Origin: Syngnathus acus
Lineage: Eukaryota; Chordata; Actinopteri; Syngnathiformes; Syngnathidae
DNA: 64,000 nucleotides
Direction of reading: 5' to 3'
Assembly: GCF_901709675.1 (NCBI RefSeq)
Contig: NC_051095.1
Location: 15,203,456 to 15,267,455 of the forward strand
Shown here: piece after piece, positions 48,961-62,400 of the stretch
Position numbering within the stretch: position 1 is the first letter of the stretch
Layout of the letters: each line of letters opens with the position of its first letter
Position numbers and translations under genes: made by a program
The notes under the pieces: model-generated
Told to the model about the DNA's origin: nothing
Seen by the model: the letters and a program-made list of their open reading frames with translations, nothing else
Database searches by the model: none

Positions 48961-49469
48961 CACTTCAAAAGAGGAGAGGGAGAAAGCGATTTTGGGGAGA
49001 GAAAGATATAGAGAGAGGCTGTTTGGACAGCTGGTTTGAGATTTATTCCAAACAGGAAGCATTTCCCTACAAGGATGCCCTTGGGCTTGTTGTGTTTGAT
49101 TTCATACACTTTCATTTGTTCACCCTGACTTTTATCCACTGATTTGCAAAGTGTAGTGGAGTAGAAAGAACAGCCCTGGACTGCTAAACAAGATACAGAC
49201 ACGCTCAATGTTATGAAATCATCTCTGTTTTTAATGAGTATTTTGACTAAATGCGCTTGCTGCTAAAAGGCGAGTGAAACGTCCCCTCTGAGACAAACTG
49301 GCTTGTGTCATCCTAATCAGACCATGAAAAAAAAATCAGTCACTAAATAACTGGCATTTTCCCATCTTTATTAAGCCAAGGCACATCAGAAACCCCTCGT
49401 GGCACACCACCAAGTAAAAATGTCATTAAAAGGTCAACTGAAATGATAAATGCCACAATGTACGGAACC

Positions 49470-49575
49470 CACACAGGCACGGGGAGAACATGCAAACTCC
49501 ACACAGGGAGGGCCAGAGGTGGAATCGCACCTGCACCCTCCGAACTGCGAGGCGGACGTGTCCACTCTTTCAAAA
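49470..49575 (-). repeat. Fragment of the ATGGATGG-tailed dispersed repeat
   Basis: CACGGGGAGAACATGCAAAC, TCCACACAGGGAGGGCC, GAGGTGGAATCGCACC and CCGAACTGCGAGGCGGACGT are the start region of the family in reverse orientation; only this end is present. Confidence 0.85.
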
Positions 49576-51073
49576 AGGTTTACTTTTGTGGTATTCAATG
49601 GCTTTTCGTTGCCAACGATGACGGCCAGTATTACTGACATCTCATATTTACCCATATGTGTACATTAGTGTAAATTGTGCCTCCCCAGCTTTACCCCTAG
49701 AACACTACTGTTAGCTGAGGGAGCCCTGGTTATGAAACATGCATGCAATGGTGTTGACATATGGCCGGGGGGTAGTTAGTGTGCAGCAGTGATACAAAAA
49801 GACATGCATGCACACTCAAAGCACACCCAAAACAAACTACCATGACAAATATCAATGGCGATCTATGACATTTAATTCTGCATTTCTTAAAACGTAATCA
49901 GTATGGTGATGTAAAAGTTTGCAATGGGGGCTATTGAGGTCTTAGTGCTTCAAATGGTGTTTTTGACTTTCATTTTAGAAGTATTGCACCATTTTTTTGT
50001 TCTCGCACACAGCTTGGGATGACCACGAGACTGTGGCGAGAGTCTTCAGGGTGACTGTCATCATGTATCAGGGCTGTGAAGACATCTGCTGGAGGACATA
50101 CCTGCTGCATGGTAACGGAGCGACCTCAGCAAAGTCCCAACACATTGCATGACTCTCCCACCCACAGGGTAAAAAAGATACAATCGGAATTATTACAAAT
50201 GAGCAAGCCTTGTTATACAACCCATGATGGACTATGTAATTACGTATATGTCCTCTATTTAACTGTTTGAAAAATTATTTTAACATTAAATGGGTATTAA
50301 ACACATTTATGAATATGTTTTTTGGCACACAGCAGAGAGCGCAACAATTTGTTAACCGAGGTATAATTAAACCAAATACATGACGTTGATATATTACCAT
50401 CTGCAGTTGAACCCGAATGCACTTTTTATTCTCTGTCTCGCGCAATTCAATATTTCAAACGCTTGCTTGCAGGCAGTGACCAAATGTGGTCAAAAGAAAC
50501 AAAGGGAGTCATCTTGTGTTTTTTTTTCCTCAGAAGATAATGTGCAGACCAGCGCAAAAAGTCTGCAAAACATGCTCATTCATAACTTTGAAAGTTCCAT
50601 GTGCATGATTGATGATGTAACACAGTAATATCTTTGAAGCTGCAAGTGGCTGCACATATTTTATATTCCTTAGTGCCCATCGTTGCTTTCATAAAACGAG
50701 AGACTGTCATAATTAAGAACTTTGCACAGTTCTCCAAATAAGAGTCAGGGCATGCTTGCTTCAAACTGCTTTATTTACATGTAAAGTGTCTTAAGAAAAC
50801 ATTGGTTGTGATTTGGTGCTATTAACAATAAGGTTGGATTGAATTAAATTCATACTTTACTGTATAACAATACCTTAAAATCGGAAAGCGCCTCGGAAAG
50901 AATTCACTATATTTAATATTTTAATTATCTTGAAATTAGCGGACTATATAAAATAACTATAAGGCAAATAATACTTGGAACTTAAAAGGCCAAATTGATG
51001 TGCAATTCTTGTTTGTCTTGTTTGTGAGATTGTGAAAAACACCTCCATTTATTTGCAATCCACTCTGGTGAAA

Positions 51074-51077
51074 ACAC

Positions 51078-51114
<37 letters not shown>
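51074..51114. repeat. (CA)n microsatellite
   Basis: About 20 CA dinucleotides with one CG interruption near the left end. Confidence 0.95.
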
Positions 51115-51115
<1 letters not shown>

Positions 51116-52229
51116 CTCAATACATTCATTATTCTTCAATGGACATAGTGTCCATATTTTTTCAACAACCTTTCTACAAGCAGGTAATTCATTCCAATTG
51201 ATGCTGTTCAGCATTGATTAATAACACCCTAATAAACACCAAAGTTCACTGAAATCCGCCAATGGTTTGAAACTCGACAAAGGGATTCGAATTCTTTTGA
51301 GAACAGACATCTCGAAGGAATTGAGGGCTGCATTCACACACAGCCGCCTCATTCCTCTTACCTGTGTGGGGTTTTTTTTCCTTTCAGGAGGGTGTTTCAG
51401 CTGAATGTGCTCAGAACCCAGTGTAGTTATGTAATGTTCCAGAAATAAATGGCCTTAGGTGCAGTGTAAAAAACTCATCTGAGGCTGCAGGTGCTTCGTA
51501 AAAGTAATCATTCCTTCTGGGGTTTCAGCCGACTGAAATTCAACCGTGACCCCGTTTTATTTACATGATTCGTGACTGCGACCTTGGCTATGGTCGATGT
51601 GTTGGAGCAGATAGCGAGTGGGAGAGGACTTATGAGTCGGTGCGAGTGTGTCACTGCCTCACAATGATTCAAGTTTTTTCCCCCCCAGTCATCTTTCCAC
51701 ATCTTGCAGCCATTCGTCTCGTGTTGCCTCCGCTGTCTTTCGGCCTGACAGGTTAGGGATAAATACATGACTGCTGACCTTTTGTTTTGTTCCAAACAAA
51801 CAAGATTTCCCCTCTGCTTTTCCACATAGCTTTGGACTAAAACACAGTGGAAGGTGAAAGTGTAACCAGATTAATGAAGTATTGAAGGTCACACTTGTCA
51901 GCACTAAATAAAGTTTTCTCTTTAAATTATAAACAGTCGAGTAGATTTATCTTCCGTACCTAATTATCGCACTCCTCACATATTGGTCTGTGGCATTTAT
52001 TTATTCAACTGCAGGAAGTATCAGGTGATGATTTACAGGGGGCGTCACTTTCAGAAGAGGCTTTTATTTAAACATTTTAGTGGGGTGAAGCTTGATTACC
52101 TGATGTCCTGTGGCGGGGGATTTGGTAAATTGGGCTGGGGGGTAGTAGATAAAATAAATGGCTTCGAGTTGATTAATGGCACTTCCACTTAAGTTTACTT
52201 GAAATCCAAACCGAAAACAAAGCAAATTC

Positions 52230-52560
52230 TACATTGCGTATTGCGTAACAATCATATCACTTTGCTTTGAAGTCTGATAGCTTAATGCTAACACATGGGC
52301 TTATAAAAAGCATCTTTCAATGTGGTGATCTCAAAATGCTTTAAAAACAGATATTTGACCACAAACGATTCGGCAACACATGTAGACAGACAAACTTATA
52401 AGCTTACGTACATTTTCATAGCCTTTGCTAGAAACGACTTGCAGCTTGCTGAGTTACTAACAGGAATTTTGGAAAGTTCTGTTCATTTTTTCCCTTTTTT
52501 TTTTACAGTATACTGCTCCCTCAGTGGCCAAACGGTTTCATTATTTATGTTCTATTTAAT
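52230..52560. repeat. Dispersed relative of the 530-bp tandem unit
   Basis: GCTTAATGCTAACACATGG, ATTTGACCACAAACG, GGCAACACATGTAGACAG and CTTACGTACATTTTCATAG match the order of the triplicated unit at 824-2178. Confidence 0.5.
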
Positions 52561-55500
52561 TACATTATTGCTATAGTATGTATAGTATTGCTTTTCTTAT
52601 GTTTATTAAGAAAAGTATTTCGATTGTTACTTTCTTCTTTGGTATTTGGATAGTCTTAAAGACTTTTGTGGTTGTTTTCTTCCCATTAGCTGACTGCTCT
52701 GCTGATCTACCATCAACCGAACAGCAATGCAGTCCACACGAGCTTGGCTGAAAGTGGCATGAATGCGCGTGGGGAATTTTGCCTTCAAAATCCAATTTGG
52801 CAGGACCCTGTTGGTTTTCGCCCACAGTTGGTGTACCCTGACAAACACTAAGAAACGGTTAATTACCTTTGCATTGATTTGACAGTAATGTACTGCGTGA
52901 ATGCCGTTGATGACACATGCCAAGCTGACTCGGTCCCAGCCAGTGGAGTGAGTCATCGGGTCGTGATCCCCGCCCAATCCTTTAGAAGTTCTATAATTGG
53001 CAAGCTTTGTCAGTCAGATGCTGCTGATAACTTCACCGTCACAAACCAAAAGAGTGGGTGATACAATTATTCAGTAATTGAAGCAGGCAGGCGTAGGTTA
53101 AAAGCTTGAGACTGGGACATGGATGCAAACAGAACACAAAAAGACGGAAAAGGGAAGTCCAACCCCCAACGACCACATATTTATTTGTGGGTGTTACGTG
53201 TCCCAATAAGAGTCCGTTAAAAATGAGTTACACCCAACATATGATGTGTGTATCTTAAATGAGGTGGAAATTGTTGACATTTTCAAGAATAAGTAAGAGC
53301 TAAAAAGCACTGGTCTGACTGTAGTAAGTTGCAGCGACCACAAATAACCTGTTAAGAGGGGATTGACCCCAGCCGGACCATTGTTGTTGAAAATGACCCA
53401 GAACATTAATTGAAGTTCTTTTGTCCTGGGATTTGGCCTCTCAAACTATTTTAATCCCCAAAAATAACAAAATAGAAATATACTGGGTGCAAGAATGTAG
53501 ACCGCAGCGATTGGGCCTCTTGAATTAGTTTGTTCATATCTATCAATAAATAAATAAATAATGTGTCGTGAGTGGAAAATTTGGTGAACTGTTGCAGGCA
53601 TTTGAAGTGCTGCCAACTTAAAGTAATTGTTCTATCTGTGCTATTATTTGCTTGTACGCTTGGTGCTCTTTGGCCAATTCAAACATAGTAGCTATCCCAT
53701 CTCCAACAATGTCAAATCAGTCTGTTGGACAAGCTTGTTATTCTTTTTCTTGATGCAATGGACTTTATAAAACGATCTACGGTAAGAAATTCTGTTTGTG
53801 AGTTTTCCCTCTGGACCTTTGCATTATTTTTAGAAGATACAAAGGGTTGATCCCATGGGTAACATTTCTTAGCCTTTCTTTTTCTTCACGTACGACAGTC
53901 ACTGTGTATCCAGAACCCTGACTCCCGCCTCTACTTTTTTTGTATCACGAAAGAGTTTTTCCAAATAAATTCTCTTTACATCCTCTCTCAGGGTCATTAC
54001 TTTATATTGACTACAAATTCACAAGCACTACAACACAACATTTTCTCTCCAAAGAGATTTGTTCATCGGTGCCTGATCGAAATATAGCTCATTCTCACCT
54101 AAATGCAACAAGGGAGCAGACGTGACCTCTGACTGGCAGTGGTAGAGAGCGTTAATAATCTCCTTTCGATATCTGACTTAATTCAGACATGAAATTGAAA
54201 CACCCTTAGTGGTGTTGCTATTTTGTCACCAGTGCCAAGACTTCTCAAATTCTTACTTTTTTTGCATCATTGCCCAACTTCAATGTTTAAGAGCATGAAA
54301 AAATTGTAGCTGTCATGCAGATATAACCCAAAGAAACATAAAATATCATTTTTAAATGGTGATTTTAAAAGTGCAACCACATATGCATATTCTTCGATGC
54401 ACATGTGGAGGATAGAGGGAACATATACTTCGAGAAAGATCCACCCCCGTCGATGAAAATATTTCAGATGCTTGAGTTGTTTTTTGCCTCCGTGTGTACG
54501 GAGTCAAGATTCGTCACGGTAACATGCTCATCAATGTACTTTCCTTACCAATGAGATATCATTGAAATTGATATTAAACAGGCTTTCAGTTCTCTACCAT
54601 TGTGCCTGAATGCAGTCCTGGTGGCATATGTACGTATGTGAAATATGTGTCGATGGTATTGTATTTTCAATACACAGACACACACAAAAAAGATTACTTT
54701 TGTATTTTCCTGATGCCATTGCCTTCTCGTATGTTGACAAACTGTACTGCCGTTTCAAATCTTAACTCTCATGGTTTGCTGCTCATTAGGTATGCCGACG
54801 TTTAAATGGTATAGCCCTCACGCTTGGATCTTGGGGGATGAGTTTCAAAGCATATCTTCACTGAAATGTGCAGGCACACCCACTTGATACACACCATATT
54901 GACAAATATGTTGTGGCCTATATGTATGTCCCTCTTTGCATCAAAGATATAGGACATCAAAGATATCAAATAGAAAGGAAAGCTATCAGAGTGTGGGGAC
55001 AGTTAAGTGCAGCTACAACAGTGTCACAGTGCTGCAAAGTGTCAAGCTTACATCTGGACGTGATTCATCCAGTGTCAGTTGGAGGCAGGCATCTGAGGTC
55101 AGTTGCTCTATTCATCCAATTATTTGACTAACAACCGTTTTTTTTTTTTTTTTTAGGAAAAACAATAATCCCTTTAAGAGGGAAAAACACTTTACTTTCT
55201 TAGAACTGTTGTTAACAGCAACAGGCCCTTGTGAAAATTGATCTCATAAAACATTAATAACGTAGATGAAATTGCACAGTAGCCTCTTGTACAAATATTT
55301 TTAGTTTGCTCGTCTTGGCTGTAAAACACCAGTGAGAGTTGGCTTCACTGTGCCATAAAACAACAACAACAAAATTATTTTTGAACGCTCCATCTGTTTC
55401 TTGCTCAATGGTAACTTTGCATGAAAAATGTATTTATTAATTCAGTGTTTGGACGACTAATGTATGGATATCAGCAGTATCAAAGCAACATGTAGGAATG

Positions 55501-55629
55501 TATCAGTATCAAAGCAACATGTAGAATCATGAATGTTTTTGATTATTTGCATGTTCAAGAGGACGGGAATTCATCATTTTGGCACCTTAGAATATTCACG
55601 TATATTCACGAGATATCTGCAAAACCTGA

Positions 55630-55647
55630 GCGCCCCCAAGTGGCGCC
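55630..55647 (-). promoter_or_regulatory. CTCF-like binding site
   Basis: On the minus strand the site reads GGCGCCACTTGGGGGCGC, close to the vertebrate CTCF core GCCACTAGGGGGCGC with one mismatch. It stands between the divergent genes adra2d and simc1, a natural position for an insulator. Occupancy is not known. Confidence 0.4.
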
Positions 55648-56441
55648 CGTTTGGGCACTTTGTAACTGTGAAGAACTGAAATGAACACGCAAGGCGTTCT
55701 TAAAATAATAATACAAATAACAAAACTAAAATCAAAAAAACATTGAGCCTATATACACTTTGAATTTTCTGAATTGTCAATCACGAAGTTACTCTGATCC
55801 TCAGTCGTATGAAACGACTGTATTTCAATGCAAATGTTGAAATCCCATACGTGATTTTTTTCCCCCACATCACACATGTATAAAATATCCGTGTACCTCA
55901 TTTTCGTGAACCTCTCAAAAAATTAAAGATTTAGTATTCATTTTTGAGTAAATACAATTATTTATTTCACATACACTGTGCTGCACAATTGTATTGTGGA
56001 AGCCAAAAGGAATCACTTCATGTTTTAGTCCGTCCCACCAAAACATATTCATTTTCAGGTGTCCTGTAGTATCTGTTGCATTAATTTGGCTATTTTCCTC
56101 CTATATTTTCCATTTATCACATCTCATTCATAATCATTTTTTTTTCTTCATCTGCGATTGACCTGGCCCATCCGTCCGTTTTCATCAAGCAAATGTGAAG
56201 ATTTGCATATACCACTCCATTACTGTAGATGTCAGTGTGCACAATTAATGCCGACTCATGTCGCAGAAGAAGATAAAAGACCAGCGAAGAAGCCGGAGGC
56301 CGTAATAACGTACGATACAAATATACGATCAAGTTTACTACTCAGTAGCTGTCGTGTAAGATAAACTTTTTGAATGACTGTAAGAGTCGCTGGACTTAGT
56401 TCTACGCTCAGTAAATATCGCTAGGCTAAGGAAGAAGAGGA

Positions 56442-59400
56442 ATGAATGATGTCATCACCATCAGCTCTGACAGTGATGAATCCGGTTTGGAATTTGTCGG
56501 CTCTTACAGCGTCTCTTCCGCCGAGCCAGAATCCACCTCGGCGGTACTCGTTGGCGTCCACGACGCTATCATCAACCCACTTGTACGTACGTTATATTGA
56601 CGCAAATTGATCAACAAGAAAGGTGCCAGTTAACGCTTGGGAAGTTGGCGCTGGAGCAGGGGTGGCCATCAGGCGATGCTCCGTTGAATTAAAACGTATT
56701 TATTTATTTTTTACTTTGACTTTTAGAAACACCTTGTGCACTTACTGGATTTATGCCAGCACGCGGCAGTAAACTGTCTTTCAGGGGCACCTGGAACAAC
56801 AATATAGTCATTCATCCATTCATCAACTCATGCATTTATCTTCTCAAACAAGTCTGATTGGGTCACACCAGATGAAATGCAAATTGCATTCACGTGTTGT
56901 GGTTGACATGCAGATTTTATTTCACAGAGGCATTACAATATGCAGTCATGGGGGGAAGACAGTATGTTTCTCGAGTTCAAAGTGAAATTTGTGTTGGCTG
57001 AAATGTGCGAATTTTTAGGTAGAGACAAATGATACAACACTTGTCCTCACTGAGCTCACTCCAAAGGTGAGATGGAGCCTGTCTGTAAGGTAAATATAGT
57101 TTTATGTAGTGGTAAATGTGCAATTGTACTTTGTGACACGTAAATAAAGTGCTTGCAATCATAGATTGAAATCCATTTTGCCTCAGTTGCTTCTAGAGAC
57201 AACAAATGAAGTTATTTATTTATTGAGTCAATATGACCAAAGATAGGACACTTATTTGTATAAATTTTTGTGGGCTCCACATGCATAATTTCTATCTGAG
57301 CGTATTTTTCCTGTCTGCATGTATAGCAATTACAAGCAATGTTCCCTCTAAGCTGCGCGCGTGCGCAATCGCGCACTGCCCGCACGTTCTCAGCGCACAA
57401 GAAATCGATCCAGCGCATAAACATCGACCCCCCCCACCAAAGCGAACACGCAGCGTTGGACGTCCCATTATCACCCGCCCCCCCTGAAGTGAAACGAACA
57501 CGCAGCGTTGGACGTCCCATTAGCACCCCCCACCCCACCGAAGCGACCTGATGTTGCTCAGTGTAGTCCTCAGTTTGCTCAGGGAGCTTGTGTCTATGCC
57601 CAGACACATGAAAAATTAGAGGGAACATTGATTACAAGTACGATTTTTCGTTTTTCCAGATTCCGACTGGGGAGAGAGAATCAACAAAGGCTGATCCAGA
57701 AGTGAAGTTGCATGAAAAACTAACAGACTTCAGTGAGACTTTGGCAAGGAAGGCCAAACAAGAGGAGAGCGTACTAAAAAGAACATGGAAACATGACAGC
57801 CAAGAAGACCCAGCGTTCACATGCAACCATGCACAAGATGGGATTACCATTTCGAAGAGGGGGATAGAAGACATGACTGATGCAGAGTCAAACAGGTTTG
57901 ATCAGCTCTCCCAGAGCATTCCTGTTGACTCTCCCTGGTCCATATCAAAAACTGAAGACTTGGAAGACTCTTTAACCTGTGGGGATGAAGCAGAGAAAGG
58001 CCGTCTCAAAGACAGTCATCAGAATGCGGATCAAGTTGAATTCAGGGGAGGCCAACAAGAAGAGGTCAACATACCACATTCAGAACAGGACGCTTCTCTT
58101 CGTTTCACAGAGGTTGCCACCCAGAGGTTAGTGTGTCCGGGACAACCACACGACACTGCATTGTCGGGGAACATACCCTCTTCATTCACCCCTGCCTCAT
58201 CTCACACAAGCAACAGCCAAGAAGACCCAACGCGGATCACATGTGACCGCGCACAGGACAGGCCCACCATTTCAAGGTTGGAGGTGGAAGATGGAATTGA
58301 CGTGGAATCAAACAAGTCTGATCACCTGTCCCTGAGCAATCACGTTGACTCTCCTGTGTCCATTTCCAGAAGTGAAGATTTGAATGCCTTCTGGGCAGGT
58401 CGTGATGAATCAGAGCACGACAGTCCAACGTATTTGATGTGGCAAAGAGACAGTGATGGCGAAGGGAACGCTGGTGTTGAGCACAGGGGCGCCAGTCAGG
58501 ACGAACGGCATTTTGTTTGCCCACGTGCGTTCCAGAAAATAATGGATGGATTTGAAGATACCCTGGTTGGAATCATTATTCCCACGTTTTGAAAATGTAA
58601 TTCATCTACTCGCACCTATTAAGCATCGGCTTATCACACGCTTTCTTTCTAGATGCATGAGGAAAATATGAACTGTGACGAATCAACGGTTGACTGCCAC
58701 CAAAGCCTCAGCTTAGTTTACGCCACCATGGACGAGAAGTGCCACGAAGGCACGTTGCAGCTTTTGTCGGACCTCCTACATCCCGGTTGCCGTCTTCCCC
58801 AAGATGTCATGTCCCACCTGCTAAATGGCATCCTGCTGAACCCGCTATGTCCGCCTCAAATCTGTGTGCAGGCCTGGAATCTGCTGATGAGGGCACAAAG
58901 GTGAGCGAGCCAACAACTCGGAGAGTGAAAAATGGAAGGAAATCACCACATATTATGAAGTTGCCATCTTCTTATTCATGCTTTCTTATTCATCACATTT
59001 TGATTGCAGACACCACCTGGTTGATAAAGACACAGTGCCGTGGAGCTGGGAGATGTTGACTGCAGTCATGTCCACTCAGGTACAGAACAAGATGTGGACT
59101 TTAGCCTTGTACCTTGCATCAACATTCACGGATTTTTTTTTCTTTACCATTATACTAATATTCGTACTTCCTCTTGAAAAGAAAATGCTTATGGACTCTC
59201 AAAATATCCATAATCTGTCTTTCATTCATGTAAATGTAATGTCATTTATGTGAATTATCCCTTGACAATCACCTCATATTTGAATTATTTGATTTACAAA
59301 AAAATGCACTTCAGTGTATTGTTTACAAAGCCTCAAAACATGATACAGGGTCAAGTCGCATTTGGAACCTTTGGTGTGTGAGTCTTCCTTCACCTTAGCA

Positions 59401-62400
59401 CTAAACCATTTTTAAAAAGAATGTATTTGCAAAAATGTTATTGTTTCAAAAACCTAAACAAAATGAGTTGATCGTTTACTGGTGGCTGAAATGAAGTCAG
59501 GATTAACGGTTGGTGTAAAATCTCTTTGACGTTTAAAGATTTCACAAGCTATGTATGACTTTACTGTTGTTCTCATGCTGGTCCCTCTTCATCAGGAAGG
59601 GAAAAAGAAGCATCACCCAGCGGTGGTGCGCATGCTCCTGGAGTATATTGTGCAGACTTTGGAGGATGACTTCTCTCACAAAAAGTCCACGTCTGAACTC
59701 CATCAATCCATCGCAAGAGCTACATTGTCGTGCAATCAGCACTTCCAACAAGTACAGTGAGTTTGGCAGACCTCCGACCTGTTTCAGGCAGAGGTTTTTT
59801 CTTGAGGAAAAATAAAGTGTTGATTATGATGAACCAAAATAATTACACGAGGGGAGGGGATCTTTATCTACCTCGCTGATAGACTCCCGCTCACCTGAGA
59901 TCCATGTTATGATAAGCACTGTTGTAATCACTAAAACAACAGGTGCGGTGTCATGTGGCGTCATTGGCGTCTGCCTAAGAAATTCACAAGAGGTTGTTTC
60001 AGGTTGCGTTTGCCAATCGTCATGTGCGCGATACAACCACTGGGTCAACCACAACATGTGAATACAAATTTTGCAGTAACCGCAATGAGCAAAGCATTCC
60101 ACAATGCACTAAAGATAAAGATGTAAGTTGGCAGAACTAAAACAACTTTTGAGTAAACAGATGTAGGCATTGCTGAAAAATATAGGTGAAAGCACCTGCC
60201 AAGGTAAATATAATCAGATTATTTACAGTACATTTCACAAACAAATTTACAAATTTACTCAACAGTCAGTAAATACTCTTAAGTCAATCTTTGGTGGAGT
60301 AATATTTACTGAAATAAAATCATTCGAACGTAACATTACTCTTGATTGCGCCCGCCTCTTGTCAATTATGATAAATAATATTCTTGGTCTCTTCTAGGGA
60401 TGTCATTAAGTGGCTGTTTTCTTCCATTATCAAATCGACTGAAAATGAGAAGACTAGTAAAGCTGCTAGAGAAGAAGATGAACATATCAGGTACATTTGT
60501 AACCACCATTGTAGAAAGAACAAAAACATGTATAAAGGACATACAACCTTCAGGAAAGGTTTTATGTTGCGTGTTTTAGTCCTTTTCACATGAGAGGCTA
60601 ACCTTTTGAACCTTTCAGAATCGTGTCCATTCTCCAGAGAATGTTGTGTCTGGCTTTAGAGGCCGATCGCTCTCCTGCAATAAGCTCAGACAAGTTGTCC
60701 CAGGAGCTCTTTTTCACACTCATCAGCATCAAGCCCCGACGAGCACACAGGTGAGCGTCAGAGAAGAGTGAACAAACGTTACTCTTTTCCTTCCTGCTAC
60801 ACACTTGTCCTCCCCCTCCTGAGGATCTGACTGTGACCAAATGACTCCCAGGTTACTGCTGCTGGACAGCCTGAAGAGTAACCTGCTGAGATGGAAGCTG
60901 CTGGAACAACTTTTGGACGATGCGTGCCCACTGAAAACACCTGTGCCCATGTCGCTCGGTCGCATCCTGCACTTTCTGGAGAACTGCACACTGGTTCCAG
61001 ACCCGACGGTGACTAGTGCACTCGCCTTGAACGATGATCTAATTTTAGTAATTGTTTACTAAATCTGTGGATAAGAATGTGTCGTATGCATATGCTGTTT
61101 GTTTGGAGAAAACCTCCTTGTAGGATTTATAAAGCGACACGAATGATATATGTATGCCGTGAACCTTGTGTGTCGCATGTGATATTCTATTTTTCAGCTC
61201 TATCTATAAGCAAGACCACTGCGGGGAAACACACGGCCATCTTTAAACACATTTAAACTTCGCACAAAAAGAAAAAAATCTATCTAATGTCTAAATGAAA
61301 AGTCCGTCCAGAAAATGGAATTAGGAAACCAACTGATTTTGATTCCCCAGGACGATGGCATACGTTGGAAGAAATGGGAGGAGTTGGTTAAACACCTCTG
61401 GATGTTGCTCGTCAGCTACAACACAACAATGAAAGGTGACGTGTTCGGAAAAAACAGGATCATCGTGTTTAGGGAACTTTTTTTTTTCCCCATCTTGAAT
61501 ATATGTAGCTACGGTATATCTGGATTCAATTTGATTGCTAATTTTAATATATGATTACAATTTCAGGATTCAATTGATTAGTGTTTAATAGGGGTGTAAC
61601 GATTCATCGATACACATCGATGAATCGATATAATGCTCTACGATTTGTTGGCATCGATGCTAAACGTAAACATCGATCTATATCGCCCGTTTTTGACCTC
61701 GGACATTAGACGCGACTTTATTTTGAAATCCAGTTCATTGTTGCTTGCTTCCTCTTTCCGGGAGCAGTGCGCGGCGTGTTGTGTTGTGAGCAGAGCAGGC
61801 ACGTGAAAGGGGAGCCGACAACTACGCGGCTCCTGGGCTGGTGCTATGGCTAGTGTCCAAGAAGTTAGTGTATAGTTCTCTGGTATTGCAAGAGAATGTT
61901 TTTTTTTTTTGCATTTGGATTAGAACATATGGTCAAGGTGTAATGTTTACTACATTCATTGTAAAGAACTTATTTTTGTTTTGTAATTAAATAGTTCAGT
62001 AATGCACTTTAAAGTTAATGGTATTACAAAAAAAGAAAGAATATTCATTTTTACTTACTTCTTACTTATATGAGAAAAAATATAGGAATTTGATAAAGTT
62101 CAGTGTTAAAATAAGCACTTTGTATACTACAATACTCTTGTAATTTCCTAAATAAAGAGTTTGCAGTACCTTGTTGATTTTGCGTATGAATTGTTATAAA
62201 TCAGGATATTGTTCTATATCGATCGTAGAGCACTATATCGTGATGTATCGTGAATGAATCACAGCAGGCTTTAAGATATCGGCAAATATCGTATCGTGGT
62301 TCTTTGTATCGATATGATATCGTATCGTGACAAAACCCGCGATTTACACCCCTAGTGTTTAAACACTCTGCTTGTCCATTATCATTGAGTTGATTGACCA

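Larger units (their letters stand above)
48961..56441. other. Intergenic region between adra2d and simc1
   Basis: The two genes point away from each other across 7.8 kb. Contents are a dispersed-repeat fragment at 49470-49575, a CA microsatellite at 51074-51114, a relative of the 530-bp unit at 52230-52560, an AATA run near 53545-53560, a small direct duplication at 55468-55526 and a CTCF-like site at 55630-55647. No other gene supported. Confidence 0.5.

Noticed and set aside
48711-49208. Open frame of 165 codons on the minus strand upstream of adra2d
   Set aside because: Lies in the CpG-rich 5' flank, has no recognisable domain and overlaps likely promoter sequence; probably chance.
57233-57551. 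Open frames on both strands in simc1 intron 2
   Set aside because: They overlap the hAT MITE at 57337-57630.
58237-58524. Minus-strand open frame of 95 codons
   Set aside because: Antisense of simc1 exon 3.
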